From Palaemon carinicauda (taxonomy: Eukaryota; Arthropoda; Malacostraca; Decapoda; Palaemonidae): a DNA stretch of 64,000 nucleotides. The notes below the pieces were generated by a model. That model was given only the letters and a program-made list of their open reading frames with translations, was not told the DNA's origin and did not search any database. A program made the position numbers and the translations under genes. Positions 1 through 12,336 of the stretch are shown here, piece by piece. The stretch covers positions 86,751,819-86,815,818 of the forward strand of contig NC_090751.1 in NCBI RefSeq assembly GCF_036898095.1, in the 5' to 3' direction. Every line of letters starts with the position of its first letter. Position 1 is the first letter of the stretch.

Positions 1-47
1 GCTTTTCCAACTAGGGTTATAGCTTAGCAAGTAATAATAATAATAAC
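1..47 (+). mobile_element. 3' tail of a LINE with (TAA)n end
   Basis: The first 47 bases match the last bases of the non-LTR retrotransposon at 40430-41697: both carry the block tgcttttccaactagggtt (only from its g onward here), then tagctt, then a short TAA repeat. The window therefore opens with the 3' end of another copy of the same family. The coding part lies outside the window. Orientation is inferred from the simple-repeat tail, which lies at the 3' end in this class. Confidence 0.7.
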
Positions 48-576
48 TGCTATAAGGTATGCTAGCAGGTCTAATTTCCTTCAAGTCTAAATCATTTGTA
101 GCTGGCTAGACTATAGCACAGTAAAAAGAGCTAGTCATTATCCACTGAAATGAACAAAACTAAAAAATATATTTCTACATATTTTTCTATTAATTTTCAT
201 TGTTTAGTCAAAAAATCTGAAAGGAATTACATTAGACAAATTACAGTTGGCCAGTAATCACTAACCAACGGCATAACATAATTTAAGTAATCTAAATGAT
301 ATTTAATTAGAATGAATTATTGACTAGTATGAGTTAGTTTAAATGACCCTCATCTAGTACAATACAGTACAGTACTGTCTTTAGTAAGTTTACAAGATTG
401 AGAAAAAAAAAAACTACTTTACACAGAATTTTGTCATCTTGGCCTGCTAATTCATTGTCATAGATTGTATTAGAAATCTCTAAAGAAATAGCATTGTCTT
501 TCTCCATTTTGATCATATTGTTAAAATATCATTCCCATTATATACTCTTTTAAATGTCCCCAACTTACACACACAG
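48..576 (+). other. Intronic sequence upstream of the lysyl oxidase exon
   Basis: AT-rich sequence with no recognisable exon. The upstream part of the lysyl oxidase gene must lie to the left of the window, because the next exon starts in the middle of the catalytic domain. A stop codon (551-553) directly precedes the ATG at 554 in the exon frame, so the exon cannot extend beyond that point. Confidence 0.5.
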
Positions 577-829
577 GCATTACCACAGTATGGAGGTCTT
601 TGCTCACTACGATATCATAGATGAGAAAGGAAATCGTATAGCTGAGGGACACAAAGCTTCCTTTTGCTTGGAAGATAACAACTGTGCTCCAGGAGTACAA
701 CCGGTGTTCAAATGTGCCAATTATGGTGACCAGGGAATCAGTCCAGGATGTACTGACACATATGCATACAATATTGACTGCCAATGGATAGATATTACGG
801 ACATTAAACCTGGTACTTACACTTTTAAG
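577..829 (+). CDS. LOXL: Lysyl oxidase-like protein, catalytic exon (partial gene)
   Basis: This exon encodes the core of the copper amine oxidase domain of the lysyl oxidase family, which oxidises lysine side chains in secreted matrix proteins to aldehydes. It shows the end of the copper-binding H-x-H-x-H motif (HYHSMEVF), [10 protein letters not shown], whose lysine (codon at 653-655) is the expected precursor of the lysine tyrosylquinone cofactor, and [13 protein letters not shown], whose first tyrosine (761-763) is the expected partner. CANYGDQGI and [10 protein letters not shown] resemble LOXL2/3/4 more than LOX. I set the start at the acceptor cacacacag (ends 576), phase 2, which splits the copper motif; the first histidine would come from the previous exon. 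The donor gtaagg follows 829, phase 0. The upstream exons are not in the window. Which LOXL paralogue this is cannot be decided. Confidence 0.9.
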
Positions 830-2557
830 GTAAGGATTTCTTTTACATCTTAGCATGTGGTGCAGTACAAACTAGTTAATCTTTAAATACTTTTAGATGT
901 AAATTCTTGCATTTTCTGACGTTAAGCTTTGGCAAGCTTCTGGATTAGATGCACCGAATCTTTGCCTAACATTAAAAGCTCCATTTAATATTGTTAATTT
1001 TTTGGTCAATAAAATGTTCTTATAAAATTTTGTGAGGTACTGTACTATACTACAAACTTAATACACCTGTAACCACGAAAAGGGATTTTGACGAAGGAAA
1101 AATCTATTTCTGGGCGAGGAACCTATGTCGCTCCGTGAAATGCTCCTTAAAGCACCATTTCAAAGGTATAAATACTGCTAAATATACCAGAGAAAAATGT
1201 TGCATGGAATGCTAGGAATATACCCAGCTCCCTCACCCCTAAAGGGTGTCGGTATTAAAATTGGGGCGAGTGATACCACTACCAGAGGTCCCTTTCCAGT
1301 TTGACTTCCCCCTCCCTCAAAATCCCCCATTACTATGAGGTGTCGTTCACTACAGCTACTCCCCCCCCCCCCACCACCACCACTACCTATCCATCTCCCA
1401 TCATCCCTTGTTAACACCCATGAACGTTCGTACGTGTTTTTCGTTGCTCTGTGTTATTTTGTATTTTTGTAGATGTCAGGGGTTTACATGCCTTGCAAAA
1501 TATTATCTTAGATGACATTTTTTAAAATTACCCCCTTGCCAGACTAACAGATAATATCAAAACACTTCATAGTCGAACTTTGAAATGAAAATTTGGCTTG
1601 TTTTTCAGAGCATGATCTTCAAATTTATATCAATGTCCATCAATAGTTAAAAAAATATAAGTTATCCAATAATGATCTAAAGTTTTATAAAATTAATTTA
1701 ATTATACCATCACAAAGACACACTGGTAAAGCTAAACGAATACATAGCTTAAAATACAATAATAATTAAAGAATCTTTGTGGCTTCAGGTCTATGAGTAT
1801 GAGTGCAGCTTGAATGCATAAAATTATTTTCATCTTATAAAGACATTTGTTTAAGAAAAGCAAAGGTTAATTTAATAAATGTTGGCAGGCTAACTATTCT
1901 CTTATCCATAACATTCAGATTACCATTGCTTATATTGCACTTGAAGTAAAAGTTTGAAAAAAAAAATCAAACATGGCTGGAACTTTCATATAGCATGAAT
2001 ATAAACTTTTTAACCAAACTTAAGACTCCCAAGCAGTGTCTAAGAGTTAAAAATGCATAATGATAGTTAACCCTTTGAGAAATTGTGAACTGTCAAATTT
2101 CAGTTGATTTTCCCATAAATATCACGTTATAAACTTTTACTACTAATACTAATTAATGATATTTTCGTTTTTGTTATCTGTATCAACAATAATAAGAATG
2201 TGTTATACTTTTACCATAGCCAGTACAGTACCAATTTCATCTTAAAATTTGTACAACATAAACACATACTGTATAAGCCTAAATCTAGGAATTTACTGTA
2301 AAATGAATTCCAAATTTAGATTTTGTAGGGACTATTATTATGCAAATCCAGAGAATATCAATACCATTTTACATTATGCATGAGTCCTTTGTAAATAAAA
2401 GAACAGACTAAATAACCATTATCATTTAAATATGTATGTCACTACTATGATATTGTGCTAAGGTTGCTACTTTCTCATAGCTCTCTTAATCTGCACATCC
2501 TATTGATAATAACTTTAAGTATTAGAGATAAATCTAAATCATCCTGTCTCTTTACAG
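830..2557 (+). other. Lysyl oxidase intron
   Basis: Intron between the catalytic exon and the first terminal exon, with donor gtaagg at 830 and acceptor ctctttacag ending at 2557. It is AT-rich and holds the repeat-like block at 1077-1385. I see no other exon in it. Confidence 0.75.
1077..1385. repeat. Dispersed-repeat candidate with poly-C and (CCA)n tract
   Basis: A block beginning gggattttgacgaaggaaaa has a near reverse-complement match at about 12383-12404 (tagatttttcctatgtcaaa), which suggests a dispersed repeat. It ends in a C12 run and a short CCA repeat at about 1360-1385. It is GC-richer than the surrounding intron. No coding potential is visible; the glycine-rich frame on the minus strand is a product of the poly-C. 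The family is not identified. Confidence 0.35.
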
Positions 2558-2680
2558 CTAGCTGTAAACCCCGAAATGAAGGTGCCCGAGATGTCTTTCG
2601 ACAATAATGCCGCTGTGTGTGAGCTTATCTATAGTGAAACTAATGCATGGATTGGCAACTGTTCTTTGGCTCGACCTTAA
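2558..2680 (+). CDS. LOXL: Lysyl oxidase-like, alternative terminal exon A
   Basis: The 41 codons including TAA encode LAVNPEMKVPEMSFDNNAAV and then C-E-L-I-Y, ending in GNCSLARP. This is the C-terminal strand segment of the lysyl oxidase domain (family pattern V-N-P...V-P-E...N-N...C). The acceptor tttacag is phase 0 and joins the phase-0 donor at 829, giving ...TYTFK|LAVNP. It keeps two cysteines (residues 21 and 35 of the exon) expected in this region. A second exon of identical length and phase lies 4.3 kb downstream (6980-7102), so this is probably one of two alternative last exons. An AATAAA lies near 3669; which polyadenylation site is used is unknown. Confidence 0.88.
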   Translation, partial: LAVNPEMKVPEMSFDNNAAVCELIYSETNAWIGNCSLARP

Positions 2681-5600
2681 CATGTCAAAGCACCTTCAAA
2701 ACAACTTGAGACTGCCTTAATCAAATCATGGTAGCACCTTATCTGATTGTGTGAAAATGCTTATACTGTACTGTGATGGTCTTTAAATAAGAAGTATGCG
2801 ACAGATTGCTAAAAGGCTATGGTGATAAGTACTGTACTGCACCTCTCAATCAGTAGGCAATAATGTGAATGTCAATCGTCCTAGTCTAAGTGCTTCTTTC
2901 ATTATCATTGGTGAGATTTGTATTAATTTTGCAGTATTATAAATAGTCTAAATCCAATTTCAAAATGCTATCCTTTAAAATGATTGCATATTAAACATAC
3001 TCTTGGGAGAGGGTAATTACTGTAGATATGATTTTAAAGACTTATTCTCGTGTAAGACAATGGTTAAAATTTGAAGGCATGAGCCTTATTCTATCTCTCA
3101 GGGTATTTACCTATCCAGGCTGGAAGTGGTTGACTGACTCATAATTTAATCCTTACTAAATAACAATACTCAGGTCCAGGTAGATTGATGTACAATAGTT
3201 ATGGTAATGAGATAAGAATTTAGGAATAATGATTACAGGTAACAGCAAAGGAAGGCTTTCTAAGAGAAAGCTAGATACTCTGCCAGCAAATCATTTTCTC
3301 TCCAATGACTATGAAAAGAGGTAATCTCATACTCAGCATTGAAATGCTACATAAAAATCTAAATTAATATTCTGCTAGCTCACTGTACAGTATTGTATAT
3401 ATGTATAGGCTATCAGTATACTTAAGAAATCTTTAGTTTCTCTACATAAAAATGTACATAGTTTAGAGTGGAGTTATTTCTTCCTTAATTTAAAAAATAT
3501 TGACACCTCATTTTTTACAGACAAAAACCTTTTACAAAAGCTTTAATACTTGGATTTCAAAGACACAGTCAACACTTCATTCTTCACTAAAACAAGCAAA
3601 ATGGTAGTTGAAATGTGCTAGGGATAATTAGTCGACTAATTTGCTGAAATTTGTATATCTGCAAATTAAATAAATGAACAGACTGGTAGTAATGAAAAGA
3701 TACGCTGACTGAAAATTAAAGATTTCTATCTATGAAACAGTATTTTCTGTTTCTGTGAGTTCATGATAATCACAAACTTTCCTACTTTTTGGAAGTTGAA
3801 TACGCACCAGAGGAAGCAAATAATACCTATATTGTTCAGTTGCTAAATTTTCTGACTGAAGGTTACCTGAAAATTGGTATTAAGTACTTGCAACTTCATT
3901 CAGACACATAACCTGTGAGTTAAATCTATGATATGTTATTATCATTTAAGTACCTGTATATAATGCCACAAAAATTATACTCACTATGAGTGTGGAGCAT
4001 CAGGGTTTGTTGCAGATAAGCTGTGTTGACATGGCTGTGTTTAAGGTTAGGTAGAGCTCAGGTGAAGATGACGGCAACGGTTGGTGAATCATCCGTCTAC
4101 TCACTAATACTGGTCCTATAAAAATCTACAGTATTCATTTGAGGGTATCTATCAGTCATGTTCTTCAAATAAAACAGTAAATTTTGAATATCATCTCCAG
4201 TAACCTGTACTAATACTTCAAAAATAATTACTGTATATGTTTATCAATATGAGATTTAGATGTAATACTGTACTGGTGATCATCTACATTAGTAAATATT
4301 ATGCACAAATATTTTTAAATTGGAAAAATTTTGGATGATATCTGGAGAGTGCAGGGAGATGATTTAAATCCATCATCAACTAAAGTGAAAGTTTTTTAAA
4401 GAAAATTATGATTGACAAAGCTCTAAATAGCAAATTATAAAATATTCTGCATATTCAATCTGTAAATTTTTAATATGCAGTAAAAAGCATAAATACCAAT
4501 ACAGTAATATTTGAAAAAGAAAGAATTTATCTTGATTAAATTTTAAAGGAAAATTCTTTACTTCTGGTAACTTTAATGTGAAGCAATCTGACCACATTTC
4601 TGCACAGGTACTGTATATGATTTAAGCATACTAAAATAAATTTACAGAGAGCAATATATGAATAATACCTACGTAATAAGAAAAATTCTTCATGTTTTTC
4701 ACTACAAAATTTTTTTTTTTTTAAATAGGATGTAGCCTACAGTATATAGAGGAAGTTCTAGTCTCTTGCAGATTGAATTTTGTGATAGCATAGGTATGAC
4801 AAAATAAGATACTTTTCTTGGTTAAGATAAATATTCCAGAAGAGTTTGGCTTGTAGTTTTACTCTTTTTGGGTACAAGTGCATTACTCTTCCCATTAAAA
4901 TGTCCTAGCATTCCTTAGTAAAGTAATTTAGAGTTAAAAATATTTATCTGGCATATCGGTTTTTCTCTAAAGAAAGATCTGGCTAAAGGTAATGTCACTT
5001 AAGTTGGCAGACCATTCCACTCCTTCAGACATGATAATAACATAGAAGTCAGTTGGAGCATAAATGTCTCTTAAAGCTCCCAGAGAAATCCTTCGAATTC
5101 AAAGAATAACAAATACTATACCAGTTCGTTAGAGCATGTTACTTTAGAGGGTGCTTCTCGGAGATTAAGAATATTATCTTCAGGGGAAAAATGGAAGAGT
5201 GGAAGTCCCTTTAACATTACAAATAAGAGATTGTTCAATTTAACATGTAAAAATTCCTAGTTGAGTGCTTGCTGTCTAAAAAATTTTATGGCAGCTGTTA
5301 TTAAAATTTCTCCCTTCCAGCAACTCAAATCACTAATTAGATTCAGTGTGAAAATTATACAGCAGATACTTCTAATAAATTTCAAAGGTTAAATCTCAAG
5401 AAAAAAAAATTCATATACATGTTTTCTATTGTGGAAATAATTTCAATAATGAGGATATTTGGTGCATCTCGGGGATGAATATCGTATTTGTGAAATTAGT
5501 TCCTTTTTGACATTTACCACACCCACAATTTCTCTAAGATGAACGAGGTAGACGGGACAAGAATTTCAAGGCATTAATTAGAAATTATGCTTTTGAAGGC

Positions 5601-6979
5601 TACTGAACACAAGATAGCAGTGGTTCAAGAAACCTTTGAATTCTGCTTCAAAACCAATGCACTTAACAGTGATAATTCAGGTAAACAAGGAATCTCAAAA
5701 CAAGCAAAATCAGCAGCAATTTTTTCCCTTTACAATGTTACTTTCTAATAGCTCTATTGGTCCTTAATGTCTCACAAGCCTGTTGGTATCTAAGCCATGG
5801 GATCATATTTTCAGACATATAAAAACATATTCAGGACAGCAGCCACTTAAAAAAGAGGTAATATTGTTAAGGCCACATATTATCAAATTTCTTCATGTAA
5901 GACTCTCCATATATGAGTCAAGCGTTTGAAGAGATGGATCATGGCATAGGAGTGAGCAGAGCTTCTGTGAATTTGCAAGCTTAATTTCAAGAAAGTTAAA
6001 AGATGACCTTAGGCTGTTTGCTTAATATTCTTTAGGAAGAAATGACCTTGATATCATAAGCAAAGCTTAGCTTTATGTTCAGGTTAGGTTATACAATACA
6101 GTGCACAACAGTTTCCAAGAGAAGGTGAACACTTCTCCAGCATGCAATGGAAGAGTTATTTTCCTCCATGGCTAACCAACAATCCTTCGGCGAGGTAATA
6201 ATTTCTACTGTTAGGCAAACAAAACATTATATTGGCACTATTTACCACTAGCCTTTTCTGAAACTTTGCTTGAAGAAAAAGATAAGGAATAATTAACAAG
6301 AGAGGAGATAATCACACTAATAAAGTCAACAATAGAATAAAAACGTTTAGTTATCTACTGTACAAGTAAAAGACCAGTGAAGCCAGCCTATGGAATAGCA
6401 GGAAAAAATCTCAAGGAGCTTCAGAACATTTGGTTAGAAGTCGTGAAATACTAGTGGACCCTAGAATTCTACTTCACATATGGTTTAGTGGTCAAAGGTT
6501 CACAAAGGAATATCTAAACACATTGCAAACAATACTGTTACAGTAATACGTTGGTGTTCTCTAGTCCTCGACTTCCATTCATGTCACAGGGACCAAAAGT
6601 TAAAAACTAAAAATGCACACTTGATTAAATAAAAATGAGACTGTTATTAGTAGAGCACAGGTCAGATAATACAGGAAATACTCAAGTACTGCAATAACAC
6701 GATACAAGTCATCATTATACAGTAGCAACCATTAAATCAAGGTTGAAATTAGATAAATAATTCAACCTAGATCTTTTCATTTCTATGGAGATGATTTTAA
6801 AGGGTTCAAAGGTTGCTAAGGTCTTACTCATTATCAATCACCACTTTGCTTGTTTTAGGTATAAAATATTTGGTAAACATTGTAGGCAGCTTTCTGAGAC
6901 ATAAACAAAAGCTTATGGTGTAGGCAGATTTTTTTTTTAAACATACAGTAATTCTAATGTTAATTTTTAATGATTTCAG
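2681..6979 (+). other. Sequence between the two lysyl oxidase terminal exons
   Basis: AT-rich and non-coding. I looked for a second copy of the catalytic exon (GHKASF-like or CQWxDITD-like coding) and saw none, so terminal exon B is not part of a complete second gene in this interval. No transposon that I recognise is present. It should include the 3' UTR belonging to exon A. Confidence 0.55.
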
Positions 6980-7102
6980 CTGGCAATTAACCCTGAACTT
7001 AAAGTACCAGAGATGTCCTTTGACAACAATGCAGCAGTGTGTGAGTTTATCTTTAATTCACAGAGTGTCTGGCTTGGGAATTGTAGTCTGACTAGACCTT
7101 AA
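6980..7102 (+). CDS. LOXL: Lysyl oxidase-like, alternative terminal exon B
   Basis: The 41 codons including TAA encode LAINPELKVPEMSFDNNAAV and then C-E-F-I-F, ending in GNCSLTRP. The acceptor tgatttcag is phase 0, exactly like exon A. The two exons have 29 of 40 residues in common; eight of the eleven differences fall at residues 23-32, a short loop segment. Among the 29 shared residues, 16 use a different synonymous codon, so the duplication is old and both copies look constrained. Both cysteines are kept. An ATTAAA hexamer lies at about 7164. The simplest reading is alternative last-exon use; the alternative is that one exon is a decaying duplicate, which the codon pattern argues against. 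Confidence 0.82.
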   Translation: MAINPELKVPEMSFDNNAAVCEFIFNSQSVWLGNCSLTRP

Positions 7103-8379
7103 TTGGTGTGGACTCAAAATAATTCTCCAACATCAGAACACATACACAAGAATACCACCATAAGTTCATCTAACATTAAATGCTTCAAGATAAAATGAGT
7201 GAACATTAGCTCATAGAAATGAGTTTCTTAGTTCTAGTATCTAAATTATGGCATCTATATATTTCTTTGAAAGGTTTAGATATTTGTTAAGGATGTAGTT
7301 CCTTGTATTTTTGGTGTATAAATCAAAATAAGAATACGGGAAAATAGCCTCTACAAGACAAGTTAGAAAATTCACCAACCCATATGACAAAGAGCTTTAA
7401 CAGTTACAGAGTAACTATTAACATGACTCATATCTTATTACTAATTACCAGATGACAAATACACTTAATTCCAATCTATGAAGAATTCACTTAGGGAAAA
7501 TCAGATTTGTGGGAAAGATATGCTAGGGTACAGAATGTAATGGAAATCTAAGCTTTAATAATACAGTAGTGATATTCCTAACAGGGCAATCAGCAAAATT
7601 CATAATTCATTTTATATGGAAATTATAATCTATATGGAAAGGAGAAATTAATCAAGTCTTTTGCATCCTAGAAATTATATGATACTGTATAAATTTATTC
7701 CATAAATTCTGAATTTCAAAGAAATATTTACAAACAGATGACTTATGGGAAATTACCATTTAAACATATATCTATTATTTCCAGACATTTCAATTCTAAA
7801 ATTATTTCATGAAAATGTAAAAAAAACATTTTCAAATAATCATTTCTAATGAATTCTTATTAATAAGTGGGATACTGATGGAAATATATTTGGAGGAATT
7901 ATTGCATATACCTCAATACAACATTGTTTTTCCAATAAAACTGATTTTTCATTAATGTATGACAGGATCCTGTGCAGCAGCTGAGATACAATATATAGTA
8001 ATGTCTGAATAGAATTCTTGTTGCTTAGGTGCTCTGCTGCATTCAACAACTACAAAACAGTATCACTTAGCAATGTAACATTGGACTACTCTCAAGTGAC
8101 AATTATAAAACTGCTTACATTTAAAGAATCATTAACAACCTTTTCAGTTTACTGATGTGAAACCTAGCGTACCAAATTTGTGAAGTTTCACGCTTTCTAA
8201 AGTCTTGCTATGGATACAGGATAAGATTTATCACCACAACAATAACAATGCGTACTGTATAAATTGTAAAGGGAATAATCTAATACTAACTCTCCAGCTA
8301 GTCTATGCTGGGGCATGATGTCATGCTCCTGATCACACTGCCATTTAATATAAGATAAATTCATTCCATATTTGTAAGC
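7103..8379. other. Intergenic sequence 3' of the lysyl oxidase gene
   Basis: AT-rich sequence including the presumed 3' UTR of terminal exon B. No coding region, RNA gene or mobile element is recognised here. Confidence 0.5.
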
Positions 8380-8650
8380 TTAACCCTTCTACCCCCAAAA
8401 CGACGTACTTGTACGTTTCACAAAACTCATCCCATTACCCCCATGGACGTACCGGTACGTACTTGCAAAAAACTGCTATTTAAATTTTTTTTGCATATTT
8501 TTTATAATTATTTAAGAAACTTCAGGCATTTTCCAAGAGAATGACACCAATCTGACCTCTCTATGACAAAAATTAAGGCTGTTAGAGTAATTTAAAAAAA
8601 AATATACTGCAAAATGTGCTTGAAAAAAAAATAACCCTTGGGGTTAAAGG

Positions 8651-9687
<1,037 letters not shown>

Positions 9688-9734
9688 GGTTAAGGGTTGG
9701 AAATTTCCAAATAGCCTGAGGGTAAAAGGGTTAA

Positions 9735-10404
9735 AGGAATTAAAAATGAACATCCTTTCTTATAAATGATTACTAGGTTTTTTTATAAATGAGAAAATAA
9801 ATTTTGCTATATGTATAACATACTACTGTTTTTCTTTAGCCAACAATATAAATTGTGTTGCAGTTTGTATTTTACTCCTTTCAAGGTGTAACAAAATAAA
9901 AATGACTTTCATTATTTATACTACTACAAATTAATTGGACAGGGAAGGAATCATATCATCATAATAGTTTGCAATTTTGTACAAAAATATACTTTGGCTC
10001 TGCAATTTTAACAACAATGCAAGACAAAAATATTTGACTGAAAGCACCACGAAATATCTGAACTCTTAACCAATGATAGTTCCTTTCCATAAATAATCTT
10101 GTTAGTCTTAATATAATGTTCATTAAAAAATAAGAATACCTTTCCTTAGAATACTGAGATTTTTCTATATATAGTACCAATAACATACAGTACTTAAAAA
10201 ACTAGAGTAAATGATAATAAAACTCAGCGAAATATATTAAATGCATTTGCAATAAAATTATTATAAACAACAAAATATACTTTATAAAGTCCTGACTACT
10301 TAATCATAAAATTTTCCATTCACTACAGAAGTCACAAAATGCAAATTACAGGAACAATCCATCATAAACATCTTTTTCTAAAATACCCAAATTCTTGACT
10401 CATT
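9735..10404 (-). other. 3' flank of COMMD10
   Basis: AT-rich sequence between the piggyBac MITE and the COMMD10 stop codon; it should hold the 3' UTR. I see no clear AATAAA on the minus strand. The two genes of the window converge on this interval, with 3.3 kb between their stop codons. Confidence 0.5.
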
Positions 10405-10528
10405 CTAGCGAAGTGAATCAAGGTGAGACTGGATTTGTTCTAGTTGGTCATAAAAGGCATATAATTGTTCATGATTGAATTGCATCAGCACTTTCTCTGA
10501 TGTGGAACTGCCTTTAGAGGTTCCATTT
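10405..10528 (-). CDS. COMMD10: COMMD10, last coding exon
   Basis: The exon supplies one base completing a glycine codon and then 40 residues plus TAG. It contains SSTSEKVLMQFNHEQLYAFY and ends QLEQIQSHLDSLR. This matches the C-terminus of COMMD10, where EKVLVEF...L.FY.KLE.IQ.QLDSL is the family pattern. The acceptor tctctttacag joins phase 2 of the exon at 24119-24213. COMMD proteins form a heterodecameric complex that, with CCDC22 and CCDC93, makes the Commander complex for endosomal recycling. This segment is the C-terminal helical part of the COMM domain. The protein assembled from the window is close to the usual length of about 200 residues. Confidence 0.9.
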
Positions 10529-12123
10529 CTGTAAAGAGATAAAGAATGGACTAGATATTCAATGGTGGATAAACTCTTTTATATAAGATTGTGCATCACT
10601 TAAAATTTATGAATTTATCACTAAATACCATTTCCTAAAACAATAAACTCATAAGATTTAGAAAGCCTTATGGAAAATTAGGCCATTCAAAATTATTATA
10701 AGAACTCACAGCATATTAGTGCTGATTACTGTGTCTAGGTAACCTATTCTATAAAAATTCTACACCAGTATTCCACTTCCTACAATGAACCAATATCTTG
10801 TAATCTGACAAATTTAACAAGAGTGAAAGGTATGTGAAGTATCTTTTTAAACAGTTATGTATTCTTTTAAATTTAATTCATAAAGCCCTATCACTTATGG
10901 ATAGCACCATTCTTGGTCTTCACAAAGCCACCTTGTTGTGGATGGCAGGATGAGACTTTAATTGGCATCCTCTACTGTCTGGAGTTTTAGTGTTAAAACA
11001 CCTTGGATGTTGACTCCACCTGTAGGAGGTAGCTTCCTTTGAAAAAGATGCTACACTTACAAAGATGAAGATTGCTGCCCTGGTCATTATTGAAGTCATG
11101 TCCAGGGACTCACTGACTAAACTTTTGTCAGAAAATGGAATGAAAGACAGGATGTCATAGAGATCCTTCATTGTTTCTTCATAACTATATTAGCGAGAAG
11201 ATAGATAATCATCTTAGTTAAAACCATTGGTGCTTGGCTGACCAGCCACACACTCCATCTAGATTTGAAGACATCCTTCAATGACCTGGCTCTCAAAACC
11301 CATTCCTGTCAATTAGACAAAGCAAAGAACTCACAGAGCCACTGCACTGCTCCATCTTTTTTTGGGTTCGAGCCATGTCGTCCTTCAAGGCGGCAGTTCC
11401 CAGATATGACGCATCGATAGCAAGGGAGGAGTGCCATCCACCACAAGAACCATACGGTTACGTAGCAAGAAGGGTAGGGGGAAGGAAAAGCTAGCCTAAG
11501 GCATAGACTAAGGAAGACAAGCATGCAACAAAGCAAATGCCTCACCTAGAATAATGAAAAATGTGTTAAGATATATATACAAAACACTTGAAACAGGCTA
11601 GCTAAGAAATTCATATAAAACAATGAGGAATTTGAAATCATGAGCTCCCGGCTTCTACCACATGACCGAAGCGAATCGAAAAAAATACACATCGCGAAAA
11701 ATAAAAGGGAGAGAAACGGAATTCTCAACCAAAACAAACCACACAGTACTCAACATAAGTGAAGAAGCAGAAGTAGAAGCATCCCTGATCAAAAACCACA
11801 AAAACTTTGTGAAAAACAAAGCAGAAACTCCCAGAAGCACTATATAAAAATGGCGCTGCAAAAGGAAATGGAGACCAGCGTATGTATTTACATTAACACA
11901 CTGGTATTGGAGTTGTAATGGCTCTCGCACTTTACCAATCCTATGCCATATCCTTCTAGACAAGGTTAACTCTATTCGAGGAAGGTTAGTCGCAGTTGTA
12001 TTTAAACAGGTCCCTGTCACATACACGACAACTTTTAGGATATCTGCTCCACGGTAGTAACCCTGTGATACCTCTACAGGTAAAATTCTCTGGTATATCA
12101 CTCGCAGAAATATCCCAAGTAGA
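10529..12123 (-). other. COMMD10 intron, unidentified sequence
   Basis: No host exon is recognised. A GC-richer block at about 11270-11540 and the sequence at about 11880-12110 look like old repeats but match nothing I can name. An RNA polymerase III B-box-like string (gggttcgagcc, about 11359) occurs without a convincing A box, so a SINE is possible but not supported. Confidence 0.35.
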
Positions 12124-12336
12124 ATGCTTGGGAGGAGAGTAATGGAAATGGAGGTACAGGGAATGAGAAGGAGAGGGAGATCAAAGCGAAGGTGGATGGA
12201 CTGTATCAAGGATGACCTTTGACCAAAGGGATTAACTAGTGATGAAGTGTGGGACAGAGGTAGAAGGAGAACGCTGGCCAGAAACATCGATCCCATATAA
12301 AAGTGGGAAAAGATGCAGACAAAGAAGAAGAAGTAA
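12124..12336 (+). pseudogene. 3' fragment of an RTE-like LINE
   Basis: The frame reads GRRVMEMEVQGMRRRGRSKR, RWMDCIKDDL, an in-frame TGA, then TSDEVWDRGRRRTLARNIDPI and TAA (12298-12300), followed by an (AAG)n tail. The R-R-G-R-x-x-x-R-W-x-D-x-I pattern followed by D-R-x-x-W/R-R is the C-terminus of RTE/BovB-like or related LINE polymerases. The 5' end is truncated, and one stop interrupts what is left. It lies inside a COMMD10 intron in antisense to that gene. Confidence 0.65.

Noticed and set aside
554..576. ATG at 554 as the start of the lysyl oxidase coding region
   Set aside because: The domain is cut in the middle of its copper motif, a stop lies directly before, and a cacacacag acceptor ends at 576. 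The preceding residues do not match the family.
1178..1417. Glycine-rich minus-strand ORF
   Set aside because: Produced by the poly-C and CCA tract; no family resemblance.
11350..11370. tRNA-like B box as evidence for a SINE
   Set aside because: No A box at the right distance and no tRNA fold seen.
11655..12296. 213-codon minus-strand ORF with hydrophobic stretches
   Set aside because: Partly antisense to the LINE fragment at 12124-12336; no recognisable domain and no splice context for COMMD10.
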